Both the position numbers and the translations under genes were made by a program. A model generated the notes under the pieces. The model had not been told where the DNA came from. It saw nothing but the letters and a program-made list of their open reading frames with translations, and did not search any database. Below, in pieces: positions 20,507-27,786 of a stretch of 30,385 bases of DNA; positions within the stretch are counted from its first letter, which is position 1, and each line of letters begins with the position of its first letter. The stretch is from a virus, in the IMG/VR virus record IMGVR_UViG_3300017727_000091, positions 1 through 30,385 of that record; one strand, written 5' to 3'.

Positions 20507-20535
20507 ATATTAGAACATTTGTTCAGTATTTAAAG
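20507..20535 (-). promoter_or_regulatory. LexA-type SOS box with -10 element
   Basis: GAACATTTGTTC (20513-20524) is a perfect GAAC-N4-GTTC inverted repeat, the core of Gram-positive and actinobacterial LexA sites. On the minus strand it fills the spacer just before TAATAT (20507-20512); TTTAAA at 20529-20534 could be the -35 box. Confidence 0.55.
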
Positions 20536-20557
20536 TCAATTAATGTTAAATATTTAT

Positions 20558-20595
20558 TTCACAATGATGAGTTTTTGTGAAAAATAATTCACAAT
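20558..20595. promoter_or_regulatory. TTCACAA inverted repeat
   Basis: TTCACAA (20558-20564) and TTGTGAA (20575-20581) form an inverted repeat; a third half-site, TTCACAAT, follows at 20588. Possible operator between the divergent genes at 20498 and 20843. Confidence 0.4.
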
Positions 20596-20642
20596 CCATT
20601 GAATTTGTGCATTTGCAAATTACTGATTGCCAATGACTAATT

Positions 20643-20660
20643 TTTTCCGATATCGGAAAA
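20643..20660. promoter_or_regulatory. Palindrome TTTTCCGATATCGGAAAA
   Basis: A perfect 18-bp palindrome, matching the one at 15962-15979 at 17 of 18 positions. A further short palindrome, GTCCTAGGAC, lies at 20714-20723. Confidence 0.6.
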
Positions 20661-20755
20661 TTCACCTATAGCCTATATTTATTGAATTTTATTTTTTTCT
20701 TGTCCGTGTCACTGTCCTAGGACTTCCGTGTCAGGTTCACTCGGATTTCCTGCGC

Positions 20756-20810
20756 TAGAGTAGAGTAGAGTAGAGAAGACTAGACTAGAGTAGACTAGAG
20801 AAGAAAAGAG
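20756..20810 (+). repeat. Pentamer repeat, TAGAG/TAGAC
   Basis: Eleven consecutive 5-mers, mostly TAGAG or TAGAC with AAGAC, AAGAA and AAGAG variants. TATAAT (20813-20818) follows at once and is 24 nt before the first gene of the 20843-21563 operon, so the repeat covers the -35 region and upstream. Because the period is 5, TAG stops occur in all three plus-strand frames. Confidence 0.75.
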
Positions 20811-20842
20811 TATATAATGGGGGGTAGAAAGGGCTAGTAAGT

Positions 20843-20989
20843 ATGAAAAAAATATTAGAATACTTTAAATTAAAAATACTTGTAAATAAATTAATGAATA
20901 GAAGTAACGGACTATTAACTGAAGAAAAAGTTGTACATAAAATTAATGGAAAAGATTACAGTTTTCCAAAATATAAGGAGTTGACATGA
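20843..20989 (+). CDS. Tiny basic protein
   Basis: A 48-residue ORF, MKKILEYFKLKILVNKLMNR..., with a basic helical N-terminus. It has GAAAGGG about 8 nt before the ATG and an ATGA overlap with the next gene, which support it. First in a three-gene operon. Function unknown. Confidence 0.6.
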   Translation: MKKILEYFKLKILVNKLMNRSNGLLTEEKVVHKINGKDYSFPKYKELT

Positions 20990-21366
20990 AAATAATGGTC
21001 ACTTTTGAATTAACGGAAGATTATATTCTTGAAGTTGAGACAGAACAAGAAGCAATAAAAAAAGTACAAAAAATATTTGATTTTAAACAAGAATCTCAGA
21101 ACGATCTATTAAAGCAATATAATATTGATTATAGTTGTGATATAGAAAAAAAGTATATCAATGTTCAAGATGATGAAGTTGTAGAAGAACCACAGCTTGA
21201 TTATGAGATTATATACACCGAAACTGCTGGCAGTCCTGGTGAAGCACTTGAAAAATTGCAGAATAGGATCGTTGGGGCAGATGACTACATAGAGCCTGTA
21301 ATATCACCAGTTTTAAATGAGGAGTATGAAATACTAACTGGGATAAAGGCAGAAGGAACAGCATAA
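20986..21366 (+). CDS. Unrecognised acidic protein
   Basis: A 126-residue acidic protein (MKIMVTFELTEDYILEVETE...). The opening strand-helix pattern (VTFELTEDYILEVETEQEAI KKV) resembles small regulatory or binding modules, but no family is assigned. It has a strong AAGGAG ribosome site, an ATGA overlap with the gene before, and its stop shares bases with the next start (TAATG). Confidence 0.72.
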   Translation: MKIMVTFELTEDYILEVETEQEAIKKVQKIFDFKQESQNDLLKQYNIDYSCDIEKKYINVQDDEVVEEPQLDYEIIYTETAGSPGEALEKLQNRIVGADDYIEPVISPVLNEEYEILTGIKAEGTA

Positions 21367-21563
21367 TGACAGAAATACCTAATTTTCCAGCAGGTACTAA
21401 AAGAGAAGATGCTATTGACGAATTAATATCCGATGGAGATCTTAAAGAAGTTGTTTTAAAACAATTCAACTACATGAGGATCAAAGGCATTAATTTAGTT
21501 CAAGACGCAGACGATCTTGTAAACTTATATTTAAGTATTTGCAAAAAATTTGAAGAGAAGTAA
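21366..21563 (+). CDS. Unrecognised small protein
   Basis: A 65-residue helical acidic protein (MTEIPNFPAGTKREDAIDEL...). Last gene of the three-gene operon, before a strong terminator at 21614. No motif recognised. Confidence 0.7.
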   Translation: MTEIPNFPAGTKREDAIDELISDGDLKEVVLKQFNYMRIKGINLVQDADDLVNLYLSICKKFEEK

Positions 21564-21613
21564 ACTTAATACTGTTCATAGAAAAAGCCTTTCGTGTGAA
21601 CTGAATTAAAGTG

Positions 21614-21646
21614 AAAAGCAGGTGCCAAGACACCTGCTTTTTATTT
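21614..21646 (+). terminator. Terminator of the 20843-21563 operon
   Basis: AAAAGCAGGTG-CCAAGA-CACCTGCTTTT, an 11-bp perfect stem followed by TTATTT. Confidence 0.85.
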
Positions 21647-21679
21647 ACCCAAAACAAAAATCATATAGTCTATTATGGA

Positions 21680-21747
21680 TTGTCGGCTACTAAACCGACT
21701 TCCTCCCATCATCGGCTAACTCTTAGGGGTTAGCCTTATCTTTTTTA
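21680..21747 (+). ncRNA. Candidate small RNA with CU-rich loop and terminator
   Basis: GTCGG-N8-CCGAC (21682-21699), then an apparently unpaired CTTCCTCCCATC complementary to Shine-Dalgarno sequences, then GGCTAAC-TCTTAGG-GGTTAGCC with TTATCTTTTTT (21714-21747). TATTAT (21671-21676) could be the -10 box; no good -35 box is seen. The layout is that of many bacterial small RNAs, but the last stem may simply be a terminator. Confidence 0.35.
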
Positions 21748-21869
21748 ACTACTTTTTGTTCTCTTGCAAGATCTTTTCTGATCTTCTTTGCTAAAAATCT
21801 ACGAGCTTTACGATTTAAAGCTGGTGCATTTTCTTTTGAGACTATCGATAACTTTTTCATAAATCTCAT
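21723..21869 (-). CDS. Tiny strongly basic protein
   Basis: A 48-residue ORF, MRFMKKLSIVSKENAPALNR then KARRFLAKKIRKDLA, with about one third Lys or Arg. No ribosome site is visible. The 3' end overlaps the terminator hairpin of the opposite strand. It could be a small nucleic-acid-binding protein, but it could also be chance; the unbiased support is only its consistent composition. Confidence 0.4.
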   Translation of the reverse strand: MRFMKKLSIVSKENAPALNRKARRFLAKKIRKDLAREQKVVKKDKANP

Positions 21870-21904
21870 GATACATATAAATTTTAAAATTTGAATTTTT
21901 GTGC

Positions 21905-21919
21905 TACGATGTTCTAACT
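21905..21919 (+). promoter_or_regulatory. Probable leaderless promoter of the thioredoxin gene
   Basis: TACGAT (21905-21910) ends 9 nt before the ATG; there is no Shine-Dalgarno sequence. The -35 region is AT-rich without a clear box. Confidence 0.35.
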
Positions 21920-22243
21920 ATGATTAAGAAAATAGATCAATCCAACTTTAACGAAACAATCTCAAGAGACGATATAACTACAATTGTTAAGTTTGAAGCT
22001 GATTGGTGTGTTCCATGCAAAGAGATTACACCAGCAGTAGAGTCCCTCAATGAAGAGTGGAAAGATCAAAAGGTGGAGTTTGTAGCAGTTGATATAGAAG
22101 ATGCTGCAACAGTAACTACTCAATATAATATTTTTGGTGTTCCAACCTTTATCGCATTTCAAAATGGTCAGCCTGTTTCTGAAGTGAGATCAAGAGTAAA
22201 TATTGGAAATATCAAATCTTCTTTTGAAAAGTTCTTAGTCTGA
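21920..22243 (+). CDS. Thioredoxin
   Basis: A 107-residue thioredoxin-fold protein. The redox active site WCVPC lies at residues 29-33 within VKFEADWCVPCKEITP, and the cis-proline motif GVPTF is near 74. Full length for the family, with no signal peptide, so it acts in the cytoplasm. The ATG at 21920 is chosen over an upstream in-frame TTG. Phage thioredoxins can supply reducing power for ribonucleotide reductase or serve as a polymerase factor (T7 recruits the host's), but neither partner is in the window. Confidence 0.9.
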   Translation: MIKKIDQSNFNETISRDDITTIVKFEADWCVPCKEITPAVESLNEEWKDQKVEFVAVDIEDAATVTTQYNIFGVPTFIAFQNGQPVSEVRSRVNIGNIKSSFEKFLV

Positions 22244-22248
22244 TACTT

Positions 22249-22297
22249 ATCAGGATCCCTTAGGTTTTTGTTTGTTTTTCCCTAAGCTGATCCTGAT
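22249..22297. repeat. Hairpin with T-rich loop after the thioredoxin gene
   Basis: ATCAGGATC...CTTAGG and CCTAAG...GATCCTGAT form a roughly 15-bp stem around TTTTTGTTTGTTTTT. No T-run follows the stem, so it is unusual as a terminator, but it is the only candidate between this gene and the next. Confidence 0.5.
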
Positions 22298-22341
22298 GTC
22301 CAAAATAATAATTTTTTTTTAAAATTGTCTTAGATACCTGA

Positions 22342-22355
22342 TATAATTAGTAATT
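22342..22355 (+). promoter_or_regulatory. Leaderless promoter of the 22356 gene
   Basis: -10 TATAAT (22342-22347), then TAGTAATT and the ATG 8 nt after the box. The AGTAAT element known from the accessory region recurs here at the predicted transcript start. -35 TTAAAA is weak. Confidence 0.6.
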
Positions 22356-23447
22356 ATGGGAGAGATAGTAAATACAGAAAATCGTAGGGAATCAACCTAC
22401 ATGCAATTAGCCGATGAGACAACTTTTGAACAATGGTTAGATATCGGATCTAAATTAATACAAACAACACAAAATATTATGTGGTGGCTTGGTGATTGGT
22501 GGAACTTTGGTGAAAGAAAGTATGGTGAGGCAGCAAGTCAAGCTCTTTCTATGGAAATACCTTATTCTACTTTTAGTAAAGCAAGCTATGTTGCTAGGCA
22601 AATAGAAAAAGAAAGACGATTACCAGAAGTTTCATGGTCTATTCATTGTGAGATTGCACAATTAGGTCAACAAGATCAAGATTTATTTTTGTCTAAAGCT
22701 CGTGACGATAATTATAGCGTTTCAAGAACTAGAGAAGAAGTTAAGAAACATAAAGTTCAAGAATTGTTAGATGATAACGATAAAGAAAACATTATGTTAT
22801 ATCAAAACATAAATATCAAATCAAGTAATGTATGGACATTTGGTAAGCCTATAGTCAATTATGGTGTTAATGACGATCAAAAAACACCACCTCAAATGTT
22901 GTTTAATCTTTTTTACTGGTTTGAAGATAGGGATCTAGAAAATCTTTCAAAGGTTGTTGATCTTACTGATAAATATCAAGTAACTTATGATGTTGCTAAT
23001 GATTTTAATTTTGATTGTAATAGTTATGATCTATATCCTCATGCTCAAACTAAAAAAGTTAAAGCTGGTGATTGGACAGTTGATCATTATCCAAAAGAAT
23101 TAAAAGAAGCAGATATTGTAATTTTGAATATTCTTGACTATTTAGACAATGCTGCTGATATAGATCCAGCTAGTTTTATTAGACAGCAGATTATTAATTT
23201 ATCAACAGCTATGAAACCTGGATCTCAGCTATTTTTTATATCCAAAGATCTAGATGATTGTAAATTAGAAAATATATTTTCTTTAATTTATGATGATACA
23301 GACTTTTCAATCATTGATTTCATATCAATTCCAAATAAAGATACTTATAGTAAAGAAGAGGAAGTTCAGGCAATAGCTAATAGAACACTACTTAACAAGT
23401 TTGGTTATGTATTTGTTTTAAGAGTTATTGATGACTCAGATCATTAA
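22356..23447 (+). CDS. DNA-binding protein fused to a degenerate methyltransferase-like domain
   Basis: A 363-residue protein just before the large terminase gene. Residues about 20-135 (WWLGDWWNFGERKYGEAASQ, then TFSKASYVARQIEKERR, then VSWSIHCEIAQL) are of a DNA-binding type I know from phage and actinobacterial proteins with an YG-E-Y-x-A pattern. Residues 160-300 follow a DNA methyltransferase layout: WTFGK...TPPQMLFNLFYWF, then VVDL...TYDV...YDLYP, then EADIVILNILDY...MKPGSQLFFIS. The SAM-binding glycine motif (DPFAGxGTT) and the DPPY catalytic motif are both replaced, so it is probably not an enzyme. It may serve in packaging or regulation. Confidence 0.6.
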   Translation: MGEIVNTENRRESTYMQLADETTFEQWLDIGSKLIQTTQNIMWWLGDWWNFGERKYGEAASQALSMEIPYSTFSKASYVARQIEKERRLPEVSWSIHCEIAQLGQQDQDLFLSKARDDNYSVSRTREEVKKHKVQELLDDNDKENIMLYQNINIKSSNVWTFGKPIVNYGVNDDQKTPPQMLFNLFYWFEDRDLENLSKVVDLTDKYQVTYDVANDFNFDCNSYDLYPHAQTKKVKAGDWTVDHYPKELKEADIVILNILDYLDNAADIDPASFIRQQIINLSTAMKPGSQLFFISKDLDDCKLENIFSLIYDDTDFSIIDFISIPNKDTYSKEEEVQAIANRTLLNKFGYVFVLRVIDDSDH

Positions 23448-23467
23448 GCTGTGTTAGACTTCAATGG

Positions 23468-24724
23468 ATGGAGTCTAAAACTAGTAAACTAGAAATTAAA
23501 GTCGGTTCTGATACTTTTGTTATCGGATTCCCTGCATTACACGAAGCTCAACAAGAAGTTGCTAATAGCGATGCTCGTTGGAAAATACTTTGTGCAGGCA
23601 GAAGGTTTGGTAAATCAAGACTTGGTGTTCAATTGTGTATGCAAGCAGCACTTCAAGGTAAAAGAGCTTGGTGGGTTGCACCTACTTACTCTATTGCTCG
23701 TATTGGTTGGAGAGATATACAAGAAAGTGCTAGATCTTTTCCAGAAACATTAGAACCTAATATTTCTTTGGTAAACATGGAAGTTAAGTTTGAACAAACT
23801 GGTGGATCTATAGCAGTAAGATCTGCTGATACTCCACATAGACTTCGTGGTGAGGGTTTGGACTTCTTAGTTATGGACGAGGCAGCATTCGTAAAGCCAG
23901 ATGTTTGGCAACAGGTATTAAGACCTACTCTAACTGAAAGAAAAGGTGGTGCTTTGTTTATCTCCACTCCAATTGGTATGAACAATTGGTTTTATGAATT
24001 ATGGGAAATGGCTGAAGGTAAAGGTGATTGGGAAAGGTTTCAGTTTCCAAGTTGGTCAAATCCTTTAGTTGATAAGGAAGAAGTAGAACAAGCAAAAACA
24101 GAAGTAGGATCTATTGTATATGCACAGGAATATTTGGCAGAATTTGTTGAAGCTGGTCAAGGTTTACTAAAACCTGAATGGCTTAAGTACTTTAAAGAAA
24201 AAAATGGTCGTTACTTTACTGGAAGTGAAAATGTTAGTTTAGATGAATGTACAAGATTTGCTACAGTAGATCTAGCAACAAGTGTTAGTGAGACAGCAGA
24301 CTATACAGTCATTGCAAGCTGTGCCGTAACACCACAAGGTAAGATTTTGATCCTAGATGTTGATAGACAGAGAATGCAAGCACCTGATATAATACCTCGA
24401 ATAAGACAAAAAATGAAAGAATATGATTTACAATGGGTTGGTATGGAACGAGCTGGTTTCCAGCTTTCACTCATACAGTTTGCAAAAAGAGATGGATTAG
24501 CTGTCAAAGAACTGAAAGCTGATAAAGATAAGATTTCTAGAGCAATGCCACTTGCCGCAAGAATGGAAAGTGGTGATATATACTTTAGACAAGGAGCCAT
24601 GTGGCTACCTGATGTGGAAAGAGAATTAATGACATTTCCAGTAGGTCATCATGATGACATAGTGGATGCAATAAGTTATGGGGTTTTATGCGCCCAAGTG
24701 AGAAGAGAATGGATCGCTTTTTAA
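23468..24724 (+). CDS. terL: Terminase large subunit
   Basis: A 418-residue packaging motor with ATPase and nuclease. Walker A is CAGRRFGKS (42-50), Walker B LVMDEA (134-139), with an ISTP motif near 166. The C-terminal RNase-H-like nuclease has FATVDLATS (D268), a middle acidic residue in GMERAG, and HHDDIVDA (394-401). All domains are full length. It drives phage DNA into the prohead and cuts it. The stop is directly followed by the portal start. A TAGACT box 7 nt before the ATG could be another leaderless promoter, but the -35 region is poor. Confidence 0.95.
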   Translation: MESKTSKLEIKVGSDTFVIGFPALHEAQQEVANSDARWKILCAGRRFGKSRLGVQLCMQAALQGKRAWWVAPTYSIARIGWRDIQESARSFPETLEPNISLVNMEVKFEQTGGSIAVRSADTPHRLRGEGLDFLVMDEAAFVKPDVWQQVLRPTLTERKGGALFISTPIGMNNWFYELWEMAEGKGDWERFQFPSWSNPLVDKEEVEQAKTEVGSIVYAQEYLAEFVEAGQGLLKPEWLKYFKEKNGRYFTGSENVSLDECTRFATVDLATSVSETADYTVIASCAVTPQGKILILDVDRQRMQAPDIIPRIRQKMKEYDLQWVGMERAGFQLSLIQFAKRDGLAVKELKADKDKISRAMPLAARMESGDIYFRQGAMWLPDVERELMTFPVGHHDDIVDAISYGVLCAQVRREWIAF

Positions 24725-27358
24725 ATGGCAGATAACAAATCAAGATTTCGTAAGGCTGTCGACTTCTTAAATAGTCCTACGAAAAGACAAGAACAAAAGT
24801 ACAGTAGATACAATCAACAAACAAGTTTAGACAGAGCCGTATACGGATATAACACAGACGCAGGTTATTGGCCAGCTTCAGAATTAGATGATATTGGAGA
24901 TGGATCTAACAACTCAGCAGTTGTAGCCTGTCTTAATGTTCTCTCTACTTCTTTTGCAGAACCAAGAACAGTTCTTATAAACGATACAGGTGAATTGCAC
25001 AATGAAAGAATTAAAAAACATCCTGTTTTAGATTTATTAAACAGACCTAATCCATACACATCAGGAGTTTTGTTAGCACATTACATCATAGTTTCTTTAT
25101 CTGCTCATGGTGATGCTTATTTGTACAAAAACCGAAACAGTGATGGAAATGTGGTAGAGCTTGTACCTCTAATGCCAGATATGGTAGAACCCAAAGGTAA
25201 CGAAACAGATTTGATAACTCATTATAAATACGATCCTTATGGTGGTTTGGGAAGTAATAGTATAGTCGTTCCAACTACTGACATAGTGCATATCAGACAA
25301 GGCATAGATCCAAATAACCATAGGAGAGGTTTTGCTCCATTAAAATCTGTATTAAGAGAAATCTTAGGAGATGAGGCGGCAGGACAGTATGCAGCAGCAC
25401 TCTTAAATAATATGGCTGTACCAGGTGTCATACTCTCACCTAAAGATGACTCTATGGGCGGTCCATCGAAAGAGGAAGCTGAGGCTATCTCTGCGATGTA
25501 CAAGCAAAAGTTCGGTGGTAAGAACAGAGGTGCGCCAATGATTTTATCAGGCGCTATGAATGTAGAAGTCATCTCTTTCTCACCAGATCAGATGAACCTG
25601 ACTGAACTTAGGAAACTGCCTGAAGAGAGAGTTTCGGCTGTTTTAGGTGTCCCAGCAATATTGGCTGGACTCGGTGCTGGTTTAGACGCAGCGACATACA
25701 ACAACACTCGTGAATTAAGAGAATTTTTTACAGAACAAAAACTTGTTCCATTATGGAAAACTGTAGCTGCTGAACTTACACATCAATTACTAAGAGTAGA
25801 TTTTCCTTCATCATCTGAATTATCAATCAAGTTTGATCTTGAAGATGTAAGGGCTTTATCTCAAGACAAAGATGATCTATATAAGCGTATGAACACAGCC
25901 GTACAAGGTGGTTGGGTAACAATCGGAGAGGCTAGACAAGCAGTCGGACTTGATGTTGAGTCTCATCATGAGGTGTATTTAAGACCTATGAATATGATCG
26001 AAACAATACCAGGTCAATCAAATGCTCCAAAACCAGATAAGGAAGATCCTGTTGTAGATATTGCTAAACAGCTCATTGATAAAGTATTAACTACTGGTAG
26101 TGGCTTAGTTGAACCTACACGAAGCGAAGTTTTAAAACCTACTCCAACATATTTGAATGAAGAAAAATATGTCGCAGAGATGCCTAATGGTGCATGGTGC
26201 ATACTTAATCATGAAGACAATCAAGTAATTGAATGTTATGAAAATGAAGATCAAGCTAGAAGTGCTTTAGATCGCATGAAAAAACCAAAAAAAGAATTAA
26301 AGAAAGCAAAAGAAGTAAAAGCACCAAAGGTAACTAATTTTCCTAGTTCAGGGGATGACCAGACGATCTCTATCAGCAACTCTAAATTTAAGCAATTTCC
26401 AGATTACAACTATGTAAAAAATCTTAAAGAAGAATGGCCTGAGATATGGCGTAGGGCTGGTACAGGTGGTAATCCACCAACCTCGTTTACTGGTAATGAT
26501 GCTTACAACAGGTGGACAAAATATAGATCTGGTGATAGATCAGAGTCAGTTTTAAACTGGGTTAAAAGACGAGAAAGTTTTATGGCTAGACACTCTGGTA
26601 ACACAAAATTAAATGGTTACATAGCTGTGATGAAGTGGGGTGGTGTCACCAAAACTGGTGCAAGTGCCATGAAAAAAACAGTTAACGAGTATAAAAAAGT
26701 AATTCGTGAAAGAAGAAAGATACAAGAAGAATTACTTTTAGAAATAGAATCCAAAGCATTAAGTGAAGCTACTAGAACAGCTTTAAAAAATAAAGTTGAG
26801 GAACATAACTCTAAAAACCCTAAGCACAGAGCAACACTAAGAATGTTGACTGCTTGCTACAACAGAGGTTTAGCAGCTTATCAAAACAATCCAGGATCAG
26901 TTCGTGGTAATGTTGCTGGTCCATCCCAGTGGGCAATGGCCAGAGTTAATGGACTATTAAGAGCTTTGAGAACAGGTAAGTTCAAAAGAACTGCTTATGA
27001 TACAGATCTTTTACCTAGTAGTCATCCTTTGAGTTCTAAAAAAGTTGCTGGAAGTGTTATTGAGGAAATAAATGTTTCTACCGAAGAGGCAGAGGCTTTA
27101 TCAGAAGTTGAAATGAACTCAGCTAGATCTGAAAAGGCTAAATCTGTAAAAATTGGAGATGCAGTCTCATGGAGTATAAACAAAGATCCAGATCCACCAT
27201 CAACTGTTCATGGCATTGTCACTTCAGTAAATAATGAAAAAGAAACTGCAACAATGATGGTTTGGGCAATTATGGAAGATGGTACGCACAAGAAAACTGA
27301 CAGGTCAGTCGTGCAACCAATCTCTGCATTAAGAAAGATAAAAGATTTTAGAAGCTAA
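24725..27358 (+). CDS. Portal protein with a long multi-module C-terminal extension
   Basis: An 877-residue protein, about twice the usual portal length. Residues about 40-440 are an HK97-family portal (NNSAVVACLNVLSTSFAEPR, HPVLDLLNRPNP, GDAYLYKNR, HIRQG...RRGFAPLKSV, LPEERVSAVLGVPAILAGLG, YNNTRELREFF). After this come further modules: a short WCILNHEDNQVIECYENEDQ segment near 490, a Lys-rich linker, a region with WPEIWRRAGTGGNPPTSFTG and WVKRRESFMARH, then NNPGSVRGNVAGPSQWAMAR with AYDTDLLPSSHPLSSKK, and finally a small beta-barrel-like segment (VSWSINKDPDPPSTVHGIVT). I know similar modules in other phage head proteins but not their functions. Confidence 0.9.
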   Translation: MADNKSRFRKAVDFLNSPTKRQEQKYSRYNQQTSLDRAVYGYNTDAGYWPASELDDIGDGSNNSAVVACLNVLSTSFAEPRTVLINDTGELHNERIKKHPVLDLLNRPNPYTSGVLLAHYIIVSLSAHGDAYLYKNRNSDGNVVELVPLMPDMVEPKGNETDLITHYKYDPYGGLGSNSIVVPTTDIVHIRQGIDPNNHRRGFAPLKSVLREILGDEAAGQYAAALLNNMAVPGVILSPKDDSMGGPSKEEAEAISAMYKQKFGGKNRGAPMILSGAMNVEVISFSPDQMNLTELRKLPEERVSAVLGVPAILAGLGAGLDAATYNNTRELREFFTEQKLVPLWKTVAAELTHQLLRVDFPSSSELSIKFDLEDVRALSQDKDDLYKRMNTAVQGGWVTIGEARQAVGLDVESHHEVYLRPMNMIETIPGQSNAPKPDKEDPVVDIAKQLIDKVLTTGSGLVEPTRSEVLKPTPTYLNEEKYVAEMPNGAWCILNHEDNQVIECYENEDQARSALDRMKKPKKELKKAKEVKAPKVTNFPSSGDDQTISISNSKFKQFPDYNYVKNLKEEWPEIWRRAGTGGNPPTSFTGNDAYNRWTKYRSGDRSESVLNWVKRRESFMARHSGNTKLNGYIAVMKWGGVTKTGASAMKKTVNEYKKVIRERRKIQEELLLEIESKALSEATRTALKNKVEEHNSKNPKHRATLRMLTACYNRGLAAYQNNPGSVRGNVAGPSQWAMARVNGLLRALRTGKFKRTAYDTDLLPSSHPLSSKKVAGSVIEEINVSTEEAEALSEVEMNSARSEKAKSVKIGDAVSWSINKDPDPPSTVHGIVTSVNNEKETATMMVWAIMEDGTHKKTDRSVVQPISALRKIKDFRS

Positions 27359-27580
27359 TTAGCTACTTTCAAAATATCTAGTATTTTCTTTTGGATCATA
27401 TTCGATCCCAGCTTTTTTAAGTTTATTGATTAATTTAGTCTGCTCATCTGATCCTAAGAAAACTAACCATTCTGTAATAATTTTATTACGATTTGGTTTC
27501 TGTGCCTTAGCAAGATTATCCATAAACATGTTAAATGGATTGTCTACTTTTGAGCTTCTTTCAACTCCGTTATCAGCCAT
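27359..27580 (-). CDS. Unrecognised small protein
   Basis: A 73-residue Lys- and Asn-rich helical protein (MADNGVERSSKVDNPFNMFM...) on the strand opposite the head genes. Its stop codon directly abuts the portal stop (GCTAATTAGC), with no spacer. It overlaps the 27786 gene by 37 nt. Function unknown. Confidence 0.6.
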   Translation of the reverse strand: MADNGVERSSKVDNPFNMFMDNLAKAQKPNRNKIITEWLVFLGSDEQTKLINKLKKAGIEYDPKENTRYFESS

Positions 27581-27786
27581 TTTAGTAATCCGTTCCTATC
27601 CTCAGCGCCATACTTAAAGTCTTTAGCACTGAAATTATCTGATACTTCTATTTTACTTGTATCCAAAGATACTTCTAATTCCTTGTCAAAAATATCTAAT
27701 TGACCTGTGCCGTCATCTTTGCAAAGCAAAGTAAAGGTACCAGATCCATTATGCAAAGTCGATATTAAGACTGTATCTTTTTCCAC
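27544..27786 (-). CDS. Unrecognised acidic small protein
   Basis: An 80-residue acidic protein starting at GTG (MEKDTVLISTLHNGSGTFTL...), strand-rich at the N-terminus and helical at the C-terminus. A -10 box TATACT (27793-27798) ends 6 nt before the GTG, so a leaderless mRNA is likely. First gene of a two-gene minus-strand unit inserted within the head module, in the manner of a moron. Confidence 0.6.
   Translation of the reverse strand: MEKDTVLISTLHNGSGTFTLLCKDDGTGQLDIFDKELEVSLDTSKIEVSDNFSAKDFKYGAEDRNGLLKWLITELKEAQK

Noticed and set aside
21899-21919. Upstream TTG start of the thioredoxin gene
   Set aside because: It adds seven residues before the usual start of the fold and would lie upstream of the predicted transcript start.
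23517-25274. Short antisense and shifted frames in the terminase and portal genes
   Set aside because: They overlap well-supported genes, have no ribosome site or promoter, and no protein-like pattern.
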